Notes under the pieces: model-generated
Databases searched by the model: none
Told to the model about the DNA's origin: nothing
Seen by the model: the letters and a program-made list of their open reading frames with translations, nothing else
Shown here: positions 60,901-64,000 of the stretch, piece by piece
Layout: each line of letters opens with the position of its first letter
Numbering within the stretch: the first letter of the stretch is position 1
Source: Bugula neritina
Taxonomy: Eukaryota > Bryozoa > Gymnolaemata > Cheilostomatida > Bugulidae
Reading direction: 5' to 3'
DNA: 64,000 nt
Assembly (NCBI GenBank): GCA_964035545.1
Contig: OZ037770.1
Span: forward strand, 3,391,662-3,455,661
Position numbers and translations under genes: made by a program

Positions 60901-63715
60901 GAGGCATCTCCCTCGCAAAGGGGCGGACATTTTGTATGCCTGCGTGAGTAACAGAAACATAAATAATATTCTATTTCCTACATAACGCTGTAAACTTTAG
61001 CAAATGCTGCACAATAGATATTCAAAAAAATTTTCAACTGTATTCTCCGAAACACAAACATTTTTTGAATGACAAACTTAGTCAACTTGCTGAGCATAAA
61101 TTATGCAAGTTTTCATGGAAGAATTGACAGATTGGTTCTTACTTCGTGAGAATGGTAGAGTTTGGTGATGGAAGGACTAGTGCAAGGTTTGACACCCAGT
61201 TTCAACACATCAATATCTCGGTTGTGCTCATCCATGTATTGCAGACTGTCGGTCACGTCTTGGTGGTGCTTCCTGGGAACTGAAATAAGTTAGTAAAGGT
61301 CTAAGTTGAACTGAGGGAATTGTTGAATAGAAACTTAGCCTAATAATCACTCTGAACTCTCACCAAGGTCATATTGCGAAAAGGGATCAGAATTATTCTA
61401 TAAGCAGCTCCTAGTTGGGGGTGACTGAGTACAGTATTTGAATTGGGGTTTGGGTTGGAAGTTTGAATCCCAACTACAAATTCAAGACCTCAAACTACTG
61501 CACCAAGTCACCTCTGATTTGGTGCTGCTTATAGATAATTTCACCGTATCAAGTCCTTCAGCTTACTTAAAAGAACTTTTACCTTGCGATATTGTACAAC
61601 TGTAGCTATTTTAATAAGTTTTAATTTATTAAACTATCATTCAATCCTATCACACAACAAGTAAAGTGAGTCTAGTTAAAATGAAACTATTTAAAAACAT
61701 GAAAACTATTGCTTAGCTAGCTCAGTTACTTTAAGTCAAAACAGTCATCATTTTGATTATAAGACTGAGAGATATTGTATAAAACATGCGACATTAACAT
61801 CGCTCAGTAGATAGTACGCCTGGCCAGTAGCCTGAATATTTGCTTACTAAACTATGCCTTTGCAGTGAGGTTCAGAGAAATAAGCTTGGTACAGTATAAT
61901 ATTTAGCAAAAAGTTGCTGACCAAACAGCCGATTATATTCTAAGACCTTGACCTTCGTAAGTAATATACTGCTATGATAACACTACTATATCAACGCCAG
62001 TTAGGACTTAGCTAAAGGTTTAGATAATGACTGGAAGTGAACATTTGAAATGCAGTTACCTTCATTAATATGTAACAATTTCTTTCAACAGAATAAATTA
62101 GGCTACAAAACCCAATTGTGGCCCTTTCTTGTAAAGTGCTGCAGAAAAAACATGGATGTTGCACAGTGGAAATTCTGCAGAGTGATAAAAACAACTCACC
62201 GGAATTAAGCTTTATCCTGTTAGGAACCACCTGGTATTCACTCAAGAGAGCCATCACGTCGGAACGGTTGCTCTCATGAGCTACATCCACTGCTGTTGAA
62301 CTGTTTCTGTCTTGAATGCCCAGCAGCTCTGAACGTTGACCAGGTGATAAAATGTCCAGCATAAATCGCAACGTTTCCACATGGCCCCCGGAAGAAGCTA
62401 GTTTCACAGGCGTTGAGCCGTTTTTATTTTGCATACAGAGTAATGCGAATAAGTCATTATCCAATAACTTATCAGTTATACATTTCATGATCTGGGTCAA
62501 GCCCTTTCTAGCAACCCAGTGCACAGAAGTAAAGTTGTTTGAATCGCGTCCAGAGATGAGGTTTTTAAAGTCAGCCTCTGTGACAGAATCAGCAATGGTT
62601 CTGAATGCTGTCACATGATTATTAGTAACTGCCCAGTAAATGGCCGTCACTCTATTTTTTTCATGCATTTTTAATAGTTTCAACCAATCAGCTGCTGGCA
62701 AATTATCTATAAAGCATTTTATGACCTGTGAACTCCCTTTGTGAGCTGCCCAATGAACAGGAGTGAATCGATCTTTGTCTGGGAGTACCAGGAGTTTGTA
62801 CAGGTCATGAGGAGATAACATTTTAGTGATGGAGTTCATGATTTCAATGCGGTTCTCATGCGCTGCCCAGTGAATAGTTGTGAAGCCATTTATATCCTGA
62901 ACTGTGAGCAGCTCAAAGAGGGTAGACACAGGAAGCGCTCGCACTAGACACTTAAAGATTTCCGTGTGACCATCGTGCACTGCCCAGTGCAGCGCTGTAA
63001 ATTTATTCTTATCTTGAACTGTTAACAGTTTGCATATATCAGAAGGGGGCAACGCTTCAGCAATGGATTTAATAATCTTCAAATTGCCTTTGTGTGTTGC
63101 CCAGTACAATGGCGTGATACCACTTTTGTCAGGTATCAGCAGCAGCTTGTATCGTTCCTCCTTGGGAACGGCATTCAACAAATTTTTTACCATGTCGACA
63201 TAGCATCTACTCACTGCCCAATGCATGGCAGTGAATCTGTTATTATCTTGCATAGATAAGAGTTTACCTACTTCATTTGCTGGCACATTGCATATCAAGC
63301 ACTTGATAGTTTCATGGTTACCTTTGTGAGCAGCCCAATGTACAGCTGTAAAGCCAGCGTTATCCGGTATTTTCAACAGCTGAAAAAGAGAGGAACGGGG
63401 AATCAATTGGAGCAGACCTTCTACTACAGTTGCATGGCCGTTGTGGGCTGCCCAGTGCAAAGGAGTAAATCCACTGGATTCCTGAGAGGCAAGAAAATGA
63501 AACCAGGAGCTGTTGGGCAGGGATTCCCGTATTGCTTTAACGATATCCGTACGACCAATGCTTGCAGCTGCACACACTACCTTTACTTTTTCTGACCGAT
63601 TATCGTGCCTTTTCAACAATGAAATCAAATCACTGTAAGGCATTTCTTCCACTTCCTTATCGAATGCTGCTTCAATATTGCAAGCATTTTGTGTATTTGA
63701 TTGACTATTCGACAT
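57901..63715 (-). CDS. Ankyrin-repeat caspase (815 aa, seven exons)
   Basis: Exons 63715-62200, 61279-61143, 60939-60748, 60330-60111, 59547-59419, 59064-58955, 58044-57901; all GT-AG and in phase; 2448 nt. Residues 82-471 are ten repeats of exactly 39 residues around GFTPLHWAAHKG...LLxxQDKN, flanked by capping segments. These are ankyrin-type but longer than the usual 33. The caspase domain starts near AYKMSAPLRGRCLIINN, keeps the substrate arginine region YREGSDVDV, catalytic His643 (MTHGS) and Cys686 (QACAGG, 43 apart), and the p10 motifs GSWFIRALVCSLYNHA and CFPTHGRKFYLFPKF. An acidic linker (HFSDDSPGSRFVEND) offers processing sites. No CARD, DED or death domain is seen; ankyrin repeats take that place. 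Likely a cysteine protease in apoptosis or immune signalling, activated by repeat-mediated assembly (inference). Confidence 0.9.
58078..58309. mobile_element. hAT-like MITE in the caspase gene
   Basis: 232 bp, ends CAAGGGTAGACAA / TTGCCCACCCCTG, with an 8-bp duplication GACTAGYA at 58070-58077 and 58310-58317. It begins 34 bp upstream (gene sense) of the last exon. Confidence 0.88.
58522..58890. mobile_element. MITE family F, copy 2
   Basis: Long imperfect inverted repeat, including 'acaatttagctgctaa' at both ends, related to 49501-49887. In a caspase-gene intron. Confidence 0.7.
59758..59816. repeat. Short tandem repeat 'agatgacacctgccatc'
   Basis: Three units of 16-17 bp in a caspase-gene intron. 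Confidence 0.7.
60655..60746. repeat. Short tandem repeat at a caspase intron 5' end
   Basis: Units of 'gtagaggtaacttagactact' with variants, directly after the exon 3 donor on the gene strand. They duplicate the AGGTAA-like donor sequence. Confidence 0.6.
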
Positions 63716-64000
63716 CGTAGAAACATGAAATGATGAATTGAATTGTTACTACGTAGTTGTAGCAGTACTACTAGTTACCGTACTCTACTACTAGCAAGCG
63801 AAACTGCTCATCTGTTGTAACCACTGCATCCGCCTGTTCCAACACCAGCCAATGAAATCACACACAACTCTCGCACTAACAAAAGCTCTATATAGCGTAC
63901 TATCTAGTAGTACTCCAATACGAATATTAAAAGACTACGGAAACCTTTCTCAAACATTTCAGCATCGTCGCCTCAAACTGACAACTCCCAATTATTTCGC
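63716..64000 (-). promoter_or_regulatory. Caspase gene upstream region
   Basis: A TATATA sequence at about 63888-63893 lies roughly 175 bp before the ATG and could act as a TATA box. No other element is assigned. Confidence 0.3.

Noticed and set aside
63314-63595. Plus-strand open frames over the ankyrin exon
   Set aside because: Shadows of the 39-residue repeat coding strand; the minus frame is supported by regular repeats and splicing into the caspase domain.

Overview
The window is AT-rich animal nuclear DNA. Coding sequence is split by GT-AG introns. It includes a caspase, a rhodopsin-like GPCR and a 12-helix MFS transporter family, among many SINEs, MITEs, solo LTRs and very long CA/TA microsatellites. 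This fits a non-vertebrate, probably aquatic, metazoan. The species cannot be fixed from the sequence, and no bacterial or organellar DNA is seen.

Layout. 1-2.4 kb: retroelement debris (a GC-rich Gag/Pol-like ORF cut by the edge, and a decayed Gypsy-type gag with zinc-knuckle cysteines). 3.5-22.1 kb: a duplicated block. Three copies of an unrecognised two-exon orphan gene lie here (4.2-5.0 kb minus and broken; 7.4-8.6 kb plus; 21.0-21.9 kb minus and best preserved), with two copies of a small secreted cysteine-rich peptide gene (6.4 kb, exon 2 only; 14.1-15.3 kb, complete). About 7.2-13.8 kb and 18.5-22.1 kb are arms of a large diverged inverted duplication. The left arm later gained a solo LTR with a nested MITE, a second large MITE, a gene-internal MITE and a SINE.

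22.7-56.5 kb: three tandem 11-exon copies of an SLC18B1-like MFS transporter, all on the plus strand, with a GPCR on the minus strand between copies 1 and 2. Copy 1 is intact (465 aa). Copy 2 has one in-frame TGA in exon 3. Copy 3 has a one-base deletion in exon 10. Their introns hold most of the mobile DNA.

57.9-63.7 kb, minus strand: a seven-exon gene for an 815-residue protein joining ten 39-residue ankyrin-type repeats to a complete caspase domain with its His and Cys in place.

The most unusual system is a dispersed repeat carrying a type I hammerhead ribozyme, always next to an (AT)n tract. At 24.6-25.1 kb (minus strand) two intact ribozymes lie in tandem with a 271-base period, as expected of a retrozyme that releases a unit-length, circularisable RNA. 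One near-intact copy is at 3.9 kb and two broken copies are at 15.2 and 41.3 kb. The 15.2-kb copy overlaps the apparent first exon of the small secreted peptide gene.
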